A stretch of 64,000 nt of DNA from the NCBI RefSeq assembly GCF_000233955.1, contig NZ_JH376592.1:124001-188000 (forward strand), written 5' to 3'. Positions 34,914-43,109 of the stretch are shown here, one piece after another; within the stretch, counting starts at the first letter, position 1, and every line of letters starts with the position of its first letter. The notes beneath the pieces are model-generated. The model searched no databases. It was not told where the DNA came from and worked only from the letters and a program-made list of their open reading frames with translations. A program made the position numbers and the translations under genes. The stretch is from Paraprevotella clara YIT 11840. GTDB lineage: Bacteria > Bacteroidota > Bacteroidia > Bacteroidales > Bacteroidaceae.

Positions 34914-34938
34914 TCCCAAAAATCAAACAGCTTATCAC

Positions 34939-35526
34939 ATGAAACGCCCTATATTTCCCGTCATACGGCTCAAAATATGGCTTTGCCTTTTATGGGCTTG
35001 TCTCGCACAAAATATTACCTTGGCACAAAATGGCATCACTGTCTACTCCGATACGGTGTCGGCTCTGGAAGACGTGGTTGACGACAGCACGTGGAATGCT
35101 CCTCCATCGGTTTACTCCCACACATTTTCTCTCATGGAAGACTTGGGAAACGAAGGGATTTTGGACTTCATATCCGGACTTCTCGGAATTGGCGGCGTGC
35201 TCCTTACGGTACTTACCGTAATCCTGTTCCTCATTCCTGTCCTCCTCGTACTTTTGGCCGTCTACCTGATATACCGTTCTCATCGTGAAAAGAACATGAG
35301 AATAGAAAGATCCGCGTATGACCCGGAAAAACGGACGGTAGACGAAGATAGGAGAAACCAATTGCTCAAACAATCTGCCATCAAGAATGCCTGTTGGGGC
35401 GTAGGGCTTATCGTCATTGAATGGATTATCGACTTCACCGACCTGTTGTATGTCGTGGGTGTAGTCATGCTCTGCATAGCCGCCAACGATTGGCTGACCA
35501 CCCTTATCAAGAAGAAAAAAGAATAA
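34939..35526 (+). CDS. DUF6249-like membrane protein
   Basis: 195 residues. An N-terminal signal or anchor ([20 protein letters not shown]) is followed by an exported stretch of about 50 residues, a long hydrophobic helix (about 78-112, [29 protein letters not shown]), a charged cytoplasmic segment, and two shorter hydrophobic stretches near the end ([29 protein letters not shown]). This layout and the GVGLIVIEW motif are those of DUF6249 proteins, whose function is unknown. It is the first gene of a tight operon with thyA (13 nt apart) and folA, under two tandem promoters. Confidence 0.75.
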   Translation: MKRPIFPVIRLKIWLCLLWACLAQNITLAQNGITVYSDTVSALEDVVDDSTWNAPPSVYSHTFSLMEDLGNEGILDFISGLLGIGGVLLTVLTVILFLIPVLLVLLAVYLIYRSHREKNMRIERSAYDPEKRTVDEDRRNQLLKQSAIKNACWGVGLIVIEWIIDFTDLLYVVGVVMLCIAANDWLTTLIKKKKE

Positions 35527-35539
35527 AACAATATTAAGC

Positions 35540-36334
35540 ATGAAACAATATCTCGACCTGTTACACAGAATACTGGAGGAAGGCGTGGAAAAAAGCGACC
35601 GTACGGGTACGGGTACCCTCAGTGTATTCGGCCATCAGATGCGGTTCAACCTCGAAGAAGGATTCCCGCTGCTTACCACAAAGAAGTTACACCTGAAATC
35701 CATCATCTACGAACTGCTCTGGTTCCTGCAAGGCGATACCAACGTGAAATATTTGCAGGAACACGGCGTAAGGATCTGGAACGAATGGGCGGACGAGAAC
35801 GGCGACCTGGGACATATTTACGGGTATCAGTGGCGTTCGTGGCCGGACTATAAAGGGGGATTCATAGACCAGATACAAGAGGCTGTGGATACCATCAAAC
35901 ACAATCCCGATTCGCGCCGTATCATCGTCAGTGCATGGAACGTCGGCGATCTCGGGAACATGAACCTGCCTCCCTGCCATGCTTTTTTTCAGTTCTACGT
36001 GGCTAACGGGAAATTGAGCCTCCAGCTCTACCAGCGTAGTGCGGATACGTTTCTCGGCGTTCCCTTCAATATTGCATCATACGCCCTGTTGTTGATGATG
36101 ATGGCACAAGTGACGGGACTGAAAGCAGGCGACTTCGTACACACGTTAGGAGACACACATATCTATAAGAATCATCTGGAACAAGTGAAACTGCAACTCA
36201 CCCGGGAACCTCGTCCCTTGCCTCGCATGAAGCTCAATCCGGACGTGAAAAGCATCTTCGACTTCAAGTTCGAAGACTTCACATTGGAAGACTATAATCC
36301 TTGGCCGCACATTGCCGGTGCGGTTTCCGTATAA
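35540..36334 (+). CDS. thyA: Thymidylate synthase
   Basis: 264 residues, exactly the usual length. It methylates dUMP to dTMP with methylene-tetrahydrofolate, leaving dihydrofolate. The substrate arginine region ([17 protein letters not shown]), the catalytic cysteine loop ([12 protein letters not shown]), the RRIIVSAWN segment and the folate-binding C terminus (HIAGAVSV) are all present. The neighbouring folA, 18 nt downstream, regenerates tetrahydrofolate from the product, so the pair forms the thymidylate cycle. Confidence 0.98.
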   Translation: MKQYLDLLHRILEEGVEKSDRTGTGTLSVFGHQMRFNLEEGFPLLTTKKLHLKSIIYELLWFLQGDTNVKYLQEHGVRIWNEWADENGDLGHIYGYQWRSWPDYKGGFIDQIQEAVDTIKHNPDSRRIIVSAWNVGDLGNMNLPPCHAFFQFYVANGKLSLQLYQRSADTFLGVPFNIASYALLLMMMAQVTGLKAGDFVHTLGDTHIYKNHLEQVKLQLTREPRPLPRMKLNPDVKSIFDFKFEDFTLEDYNPWPHIAGAVSV

Positions 36335-36352
36335 CCCTCTAACCATCCCGAC

Positions 36353-36850
36353 ATGATATCCGTTATCGTAGCTATTGCACGCAACCGTGCCATCGGTTTT
36401 GAAAACCGCTTGCTGTACCGGCTTCCCGACGACCTGAGGCGCTTCAAGGCACTCACCACCGGACACACCATCATCATGGGGCGCAAGACGTTTGAATCCT
36501 TTCCCAAAGGAGCGTTGCCCAACCGGCGTAATATCGTGCTGAGTAAAAACAAAGCAGCCGTCTTCCCCGGTGCGGAAACATTCAGTAGCTTACAAGAAGC
36601 TCTGTCACATTGTAAGGAAGAAGAAGAGATATTCATCATCGGCGGTGAAAGTGTGTACAAAGAAGCCCTGCCACTCGCCCAAAAACTATATCTCACGGAA
36701 ATAGAAGACACGCCCCAACAAGCGGATGCCTTCTTCCCGCCCTTCGACATCCGGCTATGGGAACTCATACAAAGTTCCCGACATGATAGGGACGAAAAAC
36801 ATCAATGCCCTTTCTCCTTCAAAGATTATCAGAGAAAGAGCCACCATTGA
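36353..36850 (+). CDS. folA: Dihydrofolate reductase
   Basis: 165 residues. It reduces dihydrofolate to tetrahydrofolate with NADPH. The start MISVIVAIARNRAIGFENRLLYRLPDDLRRFK contains the Met20-like loop and the catalytic Asp. MGRKTFESFP and FIIGGESVY are the cofactor motifs. It is the last gene of DUF6249-thyA-folA, followed by a strong terminator. Nothing in the sequence suggests an acquired trimethoprim-resistant form; it looks like the native chromosomal enzyme. Confidence 0.97.
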   Translation: MISVIVAIARNRAIGFENRLLYRLPDDLRRFKALTTGHTIIMGRKTFESFPKGALPNRRNIVLSKNKAAVFPGAETFSSLQEALSHCKEEEEIFIIGGESVYKEALPLAQKLYLTEIEDTPQQADAFFPPFDIRLWELIQSSRHDRDEKHQCPFSFKDYQRKSHH

Positions 36851-36908
36851 TACCCCTAAGAAATTCCGTCTCAAACGAAGAATCGTATAAAATAACAAGA
36901 CCTAAAAA

Positions 36909-36960
36909 GAAAGGAAAAGAGGTTGTCCGCCTTCCCGACATGACAACCTCTTTTCCTTTC
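36909..36960. terminator. Bidirectional intrinsic terminator
   Basis: A perfect 19-bp stem (GAAAGGAAAAGAGG... paired with ...CCTCTTTTCCTTTC) and a 14-nt loop. It serves folA (plus) and the convergent Lrp/AsnC gene (minus, ending at 36967). Confidence 0.9.
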
Positions 36961-36966
36961 TCCCCA

Positions 36967-37485
36967 TTATTCTTCTTCCTCCACTTCTACATCCATATTC
37001 TCCGTGCTCCCCTTCTTATTCTTTATCTCAGGAATCGGCATCTGCCGGTTAATGGCCTCATGAAAAGAAATAATGGTTTCGGAGCGTTGCAAGCCCAAAG
37101 GCTGTAACTTATCATGGATGATACTCAACATGTGGTGGTTGTTCCGGGCGTAGATTTTGATAAACATGTCATAATCACCAGTTGTATAATGACATTCCAC
37201 CACTTCCGGAATGTTTCTCAACTCCTCTACCACGCGATCGAAATCTGAAGGATCTTTCAGAAAAAGCCCCACGTAGGCACAAGTCTCGTAACCGATTCTT
37301 TCCGGGTCCAACACATATTGTGAACCTTTCAAGACCCCTAAGCGCGTCAACTTCTGTATGCGCTGATGAATAGCGGCACCAGATACATGACAAGCACGAG
37401 CCACTTCCAAAAAAGGAATACGTGCGTTGTCGGCAATTAATTTCAGAATCTGCTCGTCAAGAGCATCCAAATTAGCAATCCCCAT
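36967..37485 (-). CDS. Lrp/AsnC family transcriptional regulator
   Basis: 172 residues. The N-terminal helix-turn-helix (about 1-60: LDALDEQILKLIADNARIPFLEVA, VSGAAIHQRIQKLTRLGVL) is followed by the RAM ligand-binding domain (about 65-145: VGLFLKDPSDFDRVVEELRNIPEVVECHYTTGDYDMFI). An acidic tail ends the protein (MDVEVEEEE). These proteins sense amino acids and control amino-acid metabolism. Its target is not evident from neighbours, which are folA and the ExbD block. A -7 box (TATTTTTG, complement at 37507-37514) lies close upstream. Confidence 0.93.
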   Translation of the reverse strand: MGIANLDALDEQILKLIADNARIPFLEVARACHVSGAAIHQRIQKLTRLGVLKGSQYVLDPERIGYETCAYVGLFLKDPSDFDRVVEELRNIPEVVECHYTTGDYDMFIKIYARNNHHMLSIIHDKLQPLGLQRSETIISFHEAINRQMPIPEIKNKKGSTENMDVEVEEEE

Positions 37486-37546
37486 AATCTATTCGTTTAT
37501 TTATTGCAAAAATAAAGAAAAAACAAAGACCTTGGTATAAATCCAT

Positions 37547-37585
37547 AAAAAAAACGGCATTTTCATAATGAAAATACCGTTTTTT
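37547..37585 (-). terminator. Intrinsic terminator of the exb operon
   Basis: The stem pairs AAAACGGCATTTTCA with TGAAAATACCGTTTT with one imperfect pair, followed by T residues on the minus strand. It starts 16 nt past the stop codon of the last exbD. Confidence 0.85.
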
Positions 37586-37600
37586 AATGATTTCTCTTTA

Positions 37601-38059
37601 TCAATTTCGCTTTGCAGCAGAATAATTGATCTTTAAGGCCCACGACTTACGTAAAACCTGTTTGATATCGGTAATAATACCCATCTGCGTATGTTGATCT
37701 ACTTTCATAGATACAGTCTGGGCAGCCTGGTCTGTCATTCTTGTACGTTCCTCCGCAATGAAATCCATCACCTCGGCCGGCTCCGCAAATCTATCATTCA
37801 ACTGGATTCTCGTACCCGAACCCATTGCAGCCCTTAATTGGTCTGTCGGAGGCCCTACATAGATGAAAGAAACCGCAGATTTCTTCTCCAACTTCTCCAA
37901 TTCCGTACCTGTAGGCACCGTAAATTTCACTTTCAAGGTAACTTCACGCATGGTCGTTACGATCATGAAGAAGAACAAAATGGTAAAAATCAAGTCAGGA
38001 AGTGAAGATGTATTCAATTCCGGCATTTCTCGGCTTCCGCCTCTACTAAATCGTCCCAT
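37601..38059 (-). CDS. exbD: ExbD/TolR-type biopolymer transport protein (second copy)
   Basis: 152 residues. A short cytoplasmic N terminus (GRFSRGGSREMPELNTSSLPDLIFTILFFFMIVTTMREV) contains the single membrane helix with the essential Asp (SLPDLIF). A periplasmic domain follows. ExbD works with ExbB as the proton-driven motor that energises TonB. Its start overlaps the stop of the preceding exbD by one base (TAATG), so translation is coupled. The two ExbD proteins differ clearly in length and periplasmic sequence and probably play distinct roles in one complex, as in many Bacteroidetes. Confidence 0.92.
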   Translation of the reverse strand: MGRFSRGGSREMPELNTSSLPDLIFTILFFFMIVTTMREVTLKVKFTVPTGTELEKLEKKSAVSFIYVGPPTDQLRAAMGSGTRIQLNDRFAEPAEVMDFIAEERTRMTDQAAQTVSMKVDQHTQMGIITDIKQVLRKSWALKINYSAAKRN

Positions 38060-38649
38060 TAGTCTGTCCCTCCATAATTTTTAGGTTCTGCCTCGGAAAT
38101 CTTCTGCGGATAGTATTCGCGAATGGCAGCCTGATGCTCATCATCCAAAGCCCCATAAAGTTTCCCGAACTTGGCTTTACTCAACTCGTCTCTCAACTCA
38201 TTGTATGCACGAACCAACTCGTTCTGAACCTGAAAATACACATTATAACTTGTCCCTCGGTCGGTCTGTACGGAAACCACATGCTTGTCCGTCACCGCAC
38301 ATACTCCCAACAAAGGAATATTCTTGGCATGTTTCTCAGGCAGGTTAGGACTGTTGTTCTCGTTCTTCACGAAATCTTTCACTCTATCGCACAATTGGTC
38401 GATCTCGATGAAATCCCCCCCACACATGAGTTGCCCCGCTGCATTGACTTTAACCATCAACACGTTTCTCTCTTTCACGTCTATCTGAGCTTCGTTTTGT
38501 TCATCTTCAGGCGGCGGCGGCAAGCGTCTTGCCAAACCGGAATCCGTATCCATTGAAGTTGTCACAAGGAAGAAGATAAGCAATATGAAAGAAATATCCG
38601 CTGTTGAACTGGCGTTCAATCCAGGTACTTTTCTTTTTTTTCTTGCCAT
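38059..38649 (-). CDS. exbD: ExbD/TolR-type biopolymer transport protein (first copy)
   Basis: 196 residues. N terminus ARKKRKVPGLNASSTADISFILLIFFLVTTSMDTDSG has the membrane helix with the conserved Asp (ADISFI). The long periplasmic domain includes a Pro-rich RLPPPPEDEQ linker and a later helical insertion, making this copy longer than the second. It is part of exbB - membrane protein - exbD - exbD and overlaps the next exbD by one base. Confidence 0.93.
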   Translation of the reverse strand: MARKKRKVPGLNASSTADISFILLIFFLVTTSMDTDSGLARRLPPPPEDEQNEAQIDVKERNVLMVKVNAAGQLMCGGDFIEIDQLCDRVKDFVKNENNSPNLPEKHAKNIPLLGVCAVTDKHVVSVQTDRGTSYNVYFQVQNELVRAYNELRDELSKAKFGKLYGALDDEHQAAIREYYPQKISEAEPKNYGGTD

Positions 38650-38673
38650 TTCCTACTCTTAAATTAGACGTTT

Positions 38674-39159
38674 TTATTTCTTTTTCTTCATTACACCAGA
38701 CATGTTAAAGACAACTGCAACAGTAGTCAATAACAACATGATATAAATCGATACCAAGAACATATCAGTTACGGTAACCATAGTGGCAGATGTCACAGTT
38801 CCGTCCGCTGCCGTAAAATCGGTCTCGTTCAGGTTACAAACCCAACCTACCACTAAAGAAACTACCAAAAGGGCAAAAGAAACAGCACTAATCTTAGCCC
38901 CCGGCACACCGCTGATGTCGCCTCCCTTGGAACCCATGGAAATCTTAATGCCGCGAACGACACTCCAAAGCGCCAACAAGCAAGTTACGGCAAACATACC
39001 ATACATCAGCCACATTAAACCTTCCGTACAAACAGGAGCGTTATAATCTCCTACGGGATTATCATATCCATATCCAAAGAATGCCGCGAAAAACAATACG
39101 ATGATTGCAAAGCAAGCATACAGGACATAATATGACGTCATATATTTCTTTGCTGCCAT
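38674..39159 (-). CDS. Inner-membrane protein of the ExbB-ExbD operon
   Basis: 161 residues with four hydrophobic segments (about 10-30, 46-66, 88-108 and 128-152). Nothing catalytic is visible. A gene like this lies between exbB and exbD in many Bacteroidales, so it may be an accessory part of the TonB motor; its family name is not known to me. Intervals are 8 nt from exbB and 24 nt to exbD. Confidence 0.75.
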   Translation of the reverse strand: MAAKKYMTSYYVLYACFAIIVLFFAAFFGYGYDNPVGDYNAPVCTEGLMWLMYGMFAVTCLLALWSVVRGIKISMGSKGGDISGVPGAKISAVSFALLVVSLVVGWVCNLNETDFTAADGTVTSATMVTVTDMFLVSIYIMLLLTTVAVVFNMSGVMKKKK

Positions 39160-39167
39160 ATTGCTAA

Positions 39168-40016
39168 TTATTTTTTCAAGTTATACTTCATACACATGTC
39201 AAGCAAAGAAATAGTAGCTTCTTCCATGTTAGAAGTGATTTCCTCAATCTTAGAAAGGATATAGTTATAAAATACCTGCAATACCAATGCAACGATAATA
39301 CCGAAGATTGTCGTAATCAAGGCCACCTTCATACCACCGGCAACGATAGTCGGAGAAATATCACCTGCCTGCTGAATCTGGTCGAAGGCCATCACCATAC
39401 CGATCACAGTACCCAAGAACCCGAGTGACGGTGCCATAGCAATAAACAAGGTAATCCAAGAGCATCCTTTTTCCAAATAGCCGGCCTGCACGGCACCATA
39501 AGCCGTAATAGAACGCTCTACATCCTCCACACCGTCATCGAAACGCATCAAGCCCTGATAGCAGATAGAAGCAATAGGACCGCGAGTGTTACGGCAGATC
39601 GTCTTTGCACCTTCAACATCACCTGCATTCAGTCTTTCCTCAATCTGAGCCATCAATTTTTTAGAATCGATTTCAGCCAAGCTCAAGTAAATGATACGTT
39701 CAATGCAGAATGCCAAACCGAACACCAAGGCTATAGCAACCAATGACATGAAGCCTGCATCACCTTCGATGAACTTCGTCTTCAATTCCTTATGGAAGCT
39801 TTCTTCCTCTACCGGCGCAACAGTTTCTTCCGTAGCATCCATTGTCTCGACAACAGCCGTATCTATGGCAGCCGAATCTACTGCTGCACTGTCTACCATT
39901 GCAGCAGCCGAATCCGATTCCGCAGCAGCGGCCTCGTCAGTCTGTGCCATCATGGCCTGAGTCGCACCGAATGCAAAAACTCCAAACATCGCAATAATTG
40001 CAAATAACTTTTTCAT
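39168..40016 (-). CDS. exbB: ExbB/MotA/TolQ family proton channel protein
   Basis: 282 residues. It starts with a hydrophobic leader (MKKLFAIIAMFGVFAFGATQAMMAQ), then an Ala/Asp/Glu/Val-rich low-complexity stretch of about 60 residues, then the three-helix MotA/ExbB core (about 88-275). The core is recognised by FLEVGCSWITLF-like YLEKGCSWITLFIAMAPSLGFLGTVIGMVMAF and GGMKVALITTIFGIIVALVLQVFYNYI. It forms the channel that powers TonB. The leader and acidic spacer are additions to the E. coli plan. A tRNA-Ser gene lies 60 nt upstream on the same strand with no clear terminator between. Confidence 0.93.
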   Translation of the reverse strand: MKKLFAIIAMFGVFAFGATQAMMAQTDEAAAAESDSAAAMVDSAAVDSAAIDTAVVETMDATEETVAPVEEESFHKELKTKFIEGDAGFMSLVAIALVFGLAFCIERIIYLSLAEIDSKKLMAQIEERLNAGDVEGAKTICRNTRGPIASICYQGLMRFDDGVEDVERSITAYGAVQAGYLEKGCSWITLFIAMAPSLGFLGTVIGMVMAFDQIQQAGDISPTIVAGGMKVALITTIFGIIVALVLQVFYNYILSKIEEITSNMEEATISLLDMCMKYNLKK

Positions 40017-40075
40017 TGTGTGTCTAATTTTTTAAGATTAATATTAATTATTATTATTTCCTCGTTTATGTTTAG

Positions 40076-40163
40076 CGGAGAGAGGGGGATTCGAACCCCC
40101 GATACGCTTTAGGCGTATACACGCTTTCCAGGCGTGCCTCTTCAGCCACTCGAGCATCTCTCC
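40076..40163 (-). tRNA. tRNA-Ser (anticodon GGA)
   Basis: An 88-nt gene read on the minus strand. The acceptor stem is GGAGAGA / TCTCTCC. The anticodon arm is CACGC-CTGGAAA-GCGTG with anticodon GGA, reading UCC and UCU. There is a long variable arm (ATACGCCTAAAGCGTAT), typical of serine tRNA, and the T arm is GGGGG-TTCGAAT-CCCCC. The discriminator is G, and CCA is not encoded. A -7 element TATTTTTG (complement at 40219-40226) lies 56 bp upstream. Confidence 0.96.
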
Positions 40164-40312
40164 TTCTCAAAACGGGCGCAAGTTACAAAAAAAAACGATA
40201 TGCCTCCGTTTTCGAGTACAAAAATATTCTTTTTTTTCCGGACTATCACCATACTCAGCCCAAAAAGTGCGTCTCATCCTACAAAAAGTTTAATTTTAAC
40301 CTTTCGACGGCT

Positions 40313-41098
40313 TCATTTACGGGCGCCAGGATACATTTTCAATGCATTTTCGTATGTTTGTTCGGCAACCGTTTCCACCGGCAAACCGTAAACCTCCGCC
40401 ACTTTCACCAATGTGTGCCGGATATATGCGCTTTCATTCCTTTTGCCCCGGTGAGGAACCGGCGACAAATAAGGGGCATCGGTTTCCAGCACCACCCGCT
40501 CTATCGGAATCTGCCGCAACACCTCCGGCAAGGCAGACTTTTTAAAAGTCAGCACACCATTGATTCCTATCATGAATCCTTCGAACGAAAGCAACTCCCG
40601 TGCCTCTTCCACCGTGCCGCCAAAGCTATGGAAAACTCCTGCAACCCCTCTCGTACGAAAAGGAGTGAGCAGGTCCACCAGTTCTTTTTGTGCGGAACGG
40701 GAATGAATCATCAGGGGAAGACCGTATGACAGCGACCACTCCACTTGGCAACGGAAGGCTTCTTGCTGTTCTTTATAATAAGTACGGTCCCAGTAATAGT
40801 CCAATCCCACTTCACCGATACCTATAAAAGAATGGCCGGCTTGCAACAGTGCCTCCATACGTCCGAGCACCTCGCCATAATCCGCTCTCACCTCCGTGGG
40901 ATGAAGCCCCAGCATCGGATGAAAGAATCCCGGAAACCTTGTACACAATTCCAACATGGACGTGATAGTCGTCTCATCTATATTGGGCAGAAACACCTTC
41001 TCCACATCGTTCTGCAAAGCACGGGAAACCACCTCTTCCAAATCTTCGGCAAAAACCTCATCGAACAAATGGGCATGCGTATCAATTATTCTCATCAC
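40313..41098 (-). CDS. TatD family metal-dependent hydrolase
   Basis: 261 residues with the TatD metal-site motifs: DTHAHLFDE, IGEVGLDYYWDR, LPLMIHSRSA, GVFHSFGGT and LETDAPYLSP. TatD proteins are cytoplasmic metal-dependent nucleases (3'-5' DNA exonuclease in E. coli). It begins 16 nt after the prenyl synthase gene and may be co-transcribed with it. Residues needed for activity are all in place. Confidence 0.93.
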   Translation of the reverse strand: MMRIIDTHAHLFDEVFAEDLEEVVSRALQNDVEKVFLPNIDETTITSMLELCTRFPGFFHPMLGLHPTEVRADYGEVLGRMEALLQAGHSFIGIGEVGLDYYWDRTYYKEQQEAFRCQVEWSLSYGLPLMIHSRSAQKELVDLLTPFRTRGVAGVFHSFGGTVEEARELLSFEGFMIGINGVLTFKKSALPEVLRQIPIERVVLETDAPYLSPVPHRGKRNESAYIRHTLVKVAEVYGLPVETVAEQTYENALKMYPGARK

Positions 41099-41114
41099 CG
41101 ACTTCCCCGTTCCT

Positions 41115-42098
41115 TCAAGACTTCCGATTCAACAAACTTTGCGCCATCTCCCACAACGGTTCCTTCCGCTCCTCCGGCAAATTCACCTTATCCAGAATTT
41201 CATGAGCCCGTTCAAAATAGAAACGGATTTTCTCGTCGCACAAGGCACGGACACCCATCTTATCATACAGTTCTGTTACGGCGGCGATTTTTTCTTCAGG
41301 CGCATAAGTCCCCTCTTCTTTTTCCAACCACTGCTCCAACCGCTCACGATCGGCAGGCAAAGCGCGCCCCAACGCATTAATCAGCATATAAGTCTTCTTG
41401 TTGCACAGGATATCCCCTCCTATTTTCTTACCGAAGACCGCCGGGTCGCCATATACATCCAAGTAATCATCCTGCAACTGGAAAGCCAGACCGAGATTCT
41501 CGCCGAAACGATAAAGAAGCTCCGCATCCTGCCGGGGGGCATCCCCCAGCCATGCCCCGATTTTCAGCGCGCAAGCCAACAATACGGATGTCTTCAAACG
41601 AATCATCTCTATATATTCTTCTTCGCTGACATCCGCACGGGTCTCGAATTCAATATCGTATTGCTGCCCTTCTCCTATTTCAAGGGCAGTTTCCGTAAAC
41701 AATCCCATAACGTTTCCCAATTGTTCCACCGGACAACCCTGCTGCATGTAACGGTAAGCCATGACCAGCATGGAGTCCCCACTCAATATCGCGGCATTGT
41801 CGTCCCATTTCTTATGCACCGTAGCCATACCCCGCCGCATATCGGCCCTGTCCATCAAATCATCGTGCAACAACGTATAATTATGATAAATCTCGATGGC
41901 CATGGCCTGGGATCCGATAACCTCCACCTTTTCCTTATAAAGGTTATAAGCCATCAACATCAATACCGGCCGGATTCGCTTCCCCCCCATCGAAAGGACG
42001 TAACGAATCGGTGCATAGAGTTCCGCCGGCTGACGCTCGAAAGACATTCCGGCAATCTCACCGTTAATGTAGTCTAAAAGTTCTTTCCAATTATACAT
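41115..42098 (-). CDS. Short-chain polyprenyl diphosphate synthase
   Basis: 327 residues, all-helical isoprenyl synthase. The first Asp-rich motif is LHDDLMDRADMRRG, and the second is FQLQDDYLDVYGD. It condenses isopentenyl diphosphate with allylic diphosphates to give C15-C20 products for quinones and undecaprenyl carriers. The first motif is the short DDxxD form without the two-residue insertion of typical bacterial FPP synthases, and a Tyr sits five residues before it. By known chain-length rules this favours a geranylgeranyl-type product, but that is inference. Upstream is tonB with a terminator between, and tatD follows. Confidence 0.9.
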   Translation of the reverse strand: MYNWKELLDYINGEIAGMSFERQPAELYAPIRYVLSMGGKRIRPVLMLMAYNLYKEKVEVIGSQAMAIEIYHNYTLLHDDLMDRADMRRGMATVHKKWDDNAAILSGDSMLVMAYRYMQQGCPVEQLGNVMGLFTETALEIGEGQQYDIEFETRADVSEEEYIEMIRLKTSVLLACALKIGAWLGDAPRQDAELLYRFGENLGLAFQLQDDYLDVYGDPAVFGKKIGGDILCNKKTYMLINALGRALPADRERLEQWLEKEEGTYAPEEKIAAVTELYDKMGVRALCDEKIRFYFERAHEILDKVNLPEERKEPLWEMAQSLLNRKS

Positions 42099-42114
42099 AG
42101 GCTATACTTTTCAC

Positions 42115-42143
42115 AAAAAGAGGCTGCCGTGAGCAGCCTCCTT
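42115..42143 (-). terminator. Intrinsic terminator of tonB
   Basis: A perfect stem GAGGCTGC / GCAGCCTC around a 5-nt loop, followed by TTTTTG on the minus strand. It lies 21 nt after the tonB stop codon. Confidence 0.9.
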
Positions 42144-42163
42144 ACATTATACATCTTATTATA

Positions 42164-42874
42164 TTATTGCAATCTGAACATCACCGGCAATGAGAACTTC
42201 ACACGTACCGGTTTACCTCTTTGCTTACCGGGACTCCACTTCGGCATCATCTTCAACACGCGCTCAGCCTCTTTCGACAAATAAGGATCCGGACTACGCA
42301 CAATCTTAATATCCACGATAGAACCATCCTTGTTCACCACGAACTGAGCGTATACACGTCCCTGAATACCTTGCTCCACACAAATAGGGGGATACTTGAT
42401 GTTGTCGGACAACCACTTCATACAAGCTTCTTCACCACCGGGGAAGCGAGGATTCTCCTCTACGATGTCATAAATCTGGTTCTCGTCCACTTCTTCCACC
42501 ACAGGGCCTACCGGTCCCGTAGCTACGGCCGTTGTCCCCGTACCCGGAGTCGTCACAATGGCTTGGTTCACTTCCTCGGAAGTTTCCACTTCCTCCTCCA
42601 CCAATTCCGTTTCATTGTCCACGATATTGATGATTTCAGCGATTTTCGGAGCTGCAGCCGGGGGTGGTGCCACAACTTCGGGCTGTTGCGTGATGGGAAT
42701 CATGTCCTCCTCAATCGCCGCCGTGAATACAGGTTCTGTTTCAATAACCTTCTTGTCATGCTGTGTCCACTCGAATGCGACAAACATGGCCGAAAGAGCC
42801 AAGACAAAGCCCATCAGTAATCCAGTGCCTTTCTTGCCTTCGAGATCCGCGCTCAATGATTTTTTAATTTCCAT
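42164..42874 (-). CDS. tonB: TonB energy-transducing protein
   Basis: 236 residues. N terminus: short cytoplasmic segment and one uncleaved helix (GLLMGFVLALSAMFVAFEW). A Pro/Val/Glu-rich periplasmic spacer (about 50-140, VVAPPPAAAPKIAE) is followed by the TonB C-terminal domain (about 148-236, FPGGEEACMKWLSDNIKYPP, VRVKFSLPVMFRLQ). It carries energy from ExbB/ExbD to outer-membrane receptors such as the SusC at 12993-16127. ExbB and ExbD genes lie 2-5 kb downstream on the same strand, separated by ispA-like, tatD and tRNA genes. A -7 box TACTTTTG (complement at 42912-42919) lies upstream. Confidence 0.93.
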   Translation of the reverse strand: MEIKKSLSADLEGKKGTGLLMGFVLALSAMFVAFEWTQHDKKVIETEPVFTAAIEEDMIPITQQPEVVAPPPAAAPKIAEIINIVDNETELVEEEVETSEEVNQAIVTTPGTGTTAVATGPVGPVVEEVDENQIYDIVEENPRFPGGEEACMKWLSDNIKYPPICVEQGIQGRVYAQFVVNKDGSIVDIKIVRSPDPYLSKEAERVLKMMPKWSPGKQRGKPVRVKFSLPVMFRLQ

Positions 42875-43082
42875 ATTATATTTAGCTTTTTACGTATTCT
42901 TCATGCAAGGGCAAAAGTAGCACATTTTTTTTATATCTCATGCGCTTCGCCCCATTTTTTTTCCAATCTCACATTTTTTTTCGTTCCACACCCTAAATCG
43001 GACTTTTTCACGTTATATCTGCATAACGGTATGCCCATACGGAATTATCGCGCAAATATAATCAGATATTTCAGAAAATCCG

Positions 43083-43090
43083 TATCTTTG
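43083..43090 (+). promoter_or_regulatory. -7 promoter element of porQ
   Basis: TATCTTTG, a perfect TAnnTTTG, 19 bp before the ATG at 43110. No convincing -33 element. Confidence 0.6.
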
Positions 43091-43109
43091 GCCACAAAAT
43101 TCATTTCAG

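Larger units (their letters stand above)
34787..34917 (+). repeat. Dispersed tandem-promoter module, copy 1
   Basis: Two near-identical 44-bp segments, 34787-34830 and 34874-34917, differ at only a few bases and each carries a complete promoter. The 43 bp between them (ACGAAGATAGGATGCGG... with a GGCT...AGCC hairpin) is also conserved in the second copy of the module at 48196-48325. It is thus a mobile or duplicated regulatory cassette rather than two chance promoters. Confidence 0.8.

Noticed and set aside
34761-35081. Open frames running through the promoter cassette (and the N-terminal extensions of the DUF1573 gene at 48184-48234)
   Set aside because: They are translations of the promoter repeat itself, a likely source of false small genes in annotation. 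The real starts lie downstream at 34939 and 48183.
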